The notes under the pieces were generated by a model. That model ran no database searches, was not told where the DNA came from, and saw only the letters and a list, made by a program, of their open reading frames with translations. A program made the position numbers and the translations under genes. 6,842 bases of DNA from Deltaproteobacteria bacterium (lineage in GTDB: Bacteria > Desulfobacterota > Desulfuromonadia > Geobacterales > DSM-12255): positions 1 to 6,842 of the forward strand of contig JAGFXN010000088.1 of NCBI GenBank assembly GCA_017861215.1, given 5' to 3'. The stretch's first letter is position 1; every line of letters begins with the position of its first letter. Shown piece by piece: positions 6,466 to 6,842 of the stretch.

Positions 6466-6488
6466 TGCGGTTACCATGGTTTTTATGC

Positions 6489-6842
6489 TCAATACATCCT
6501 CAATTCGTTGTACAGCGTATCCCGTTCCACCGGCCGCCGACCGGCCTGGCGGATCATGTTGATGATAGCGTCTTTCGTCATGACCTGCGGCGCCGAGGCC
6601 CCGGCGTCATGGCCGATTTTTTCCTCCACCACGGTGCCGTCCAGATCGTTTACCCCGAAACAGAGGGCGGTCTGGGCGATCTTCTCCCCCAGCATCACCC
6701 AGTACGCCTTGATATTGGCGAAGTTGTCAAGGTAGAGCCGGGCCACCGCCAGCGTTCTCAGGTCGTCGACGCCGCTGCTCAAGGGGTTTTTCAGGTGGCC
6801 GAGCGGGTTGTTCTCCTTCTGAAAGGAGAGCGGGATAAAGAC
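6489..6842 (-). CDS. mqnE: Aminofutalosine synthase, C-terminal part (partial)
   Basis: Radical SAM enzyme that joins 3-[(1-carboxyvinyl)oxy]benzoate to the adenosine part of SAM, forming aminofutalosine early in the futalosine route. Only the last 117 codons are in the window; the frame is open to the edge and the start and cluster-binding cysteines lie beyond 6842. The visible part reads FIPLSFQKENNPLG, then SSGVDDLRTLAVARLYLDN, AYWVMLGEKIAQTALCFG, VNDLDGTVVEEKIGHDAGA and AGRRPVERDTLYNELRMY at the C-terminus. The AYWVMLG and DGTVVEEKI blocks are characteristic of MqnE rather than MqnC. The apparent start at TTG 6782 is internal, since upstream residues match the family too. It lies upstream of mqnC on the same strand, the next gene of its pathway here. 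Confidence 0.93.
   Translation of the reverse strand, partial: VFIPLSFQKENNPLGHLKNPLSSGVDDLRTLAVARLYLDNFANIKAYWVMLGEKIAQTALCFGVNDLDGTVVEEKIGHDAGASAPQVMTKDAIINMIRQAGRRPVERDTLYNELRMY

Larger units (their letters stand above)
6284..6488. other. 205-bp spacer between mqnE and mqnC with repeats and hairpins
   Basis: No gene is supported in this gap, which is long for two consecutive steps of one pathway. It holds the GGAG ribosome binding site of mqnC (6293-6296), a perfect 8-bp palindrome CAGGCCTG (6310-6317), three degenerate CGCAA units (6361-6385), and a nested inverted repeat around 6399-6465. I see no convincing promoter for mqnC; a TTGATT followed by CATAGT at 15 bp on the minus strand is too poor to call. 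No T-run follows the hairpins on the transcribed strand. Confidence 0.5.

Noticed and set aside
6451..6480. Possible tRNA or small RNA gene in the mqnE-mqnC spacer
   Set aside because: The nested stems do not form a cloverleaf and no T-loop or anticodon arm can be assigned.

Overview
The window is ordinary bacterial chromosome with high-GC coding sequence and short AT-rich promoter gaps. The gene set is a PPDK/PEP-synthase regulator, prmA-rsmE, RNase D, and futalosine-type menaquinone genes next to rnd. Together with the GC-rich codon use it fits a Geobacter-like member of the Desulfuromonadia. That placement is inference; no rRNA or diagnostic marker is present. I see no phage, transposon, CRISPR or defence gene.

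Layout: (1) 35-844, minus strand: a DUF299 regulator of pyruvate,phosphate dikinase/PEP synthase. Its conserved N-terminus is complete only if translation starts at an ATC codon. (2) 916-2085, minus: an M20 family amidohydrolase with all expected metal ligands. (3) 2086-2220: a divergent promoter region. (4) 2221-3153 and 3150-3890, plus: prmA and rsmE, two translation-apparatus methyltransferases joined by an ATGA stop/start overlap. (5) 3891-4067: a GC-rich convergent spacer with no clear intrinsic terminator. (6) 6842 down to 4068, minus: the 3' end of mqnE, a 205-bp repeat-bearing spacer, mqnC, then rnd 17 bp downstream.

The genes form three working groups. The DUF299 protein probably sets the PEP/pyruvate flux by reversible phosphorylation of a dikinase. 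PrmA and RsmE methylate ribosomal protein L11 and 16S rRNA. MqnE and MqnC make menaquinone precursors from chorismate; the quinone would serve anaerobic respiration, and RNase D rides at the end of that cluster.

I found no undescribed multi-gene system. The signals most worth a second look are the apparent AUC start of the dikinase regulator, a 24-bp imperfect palindrome over its predicted promoter, and the structured spacer between mqnE and mqnC.
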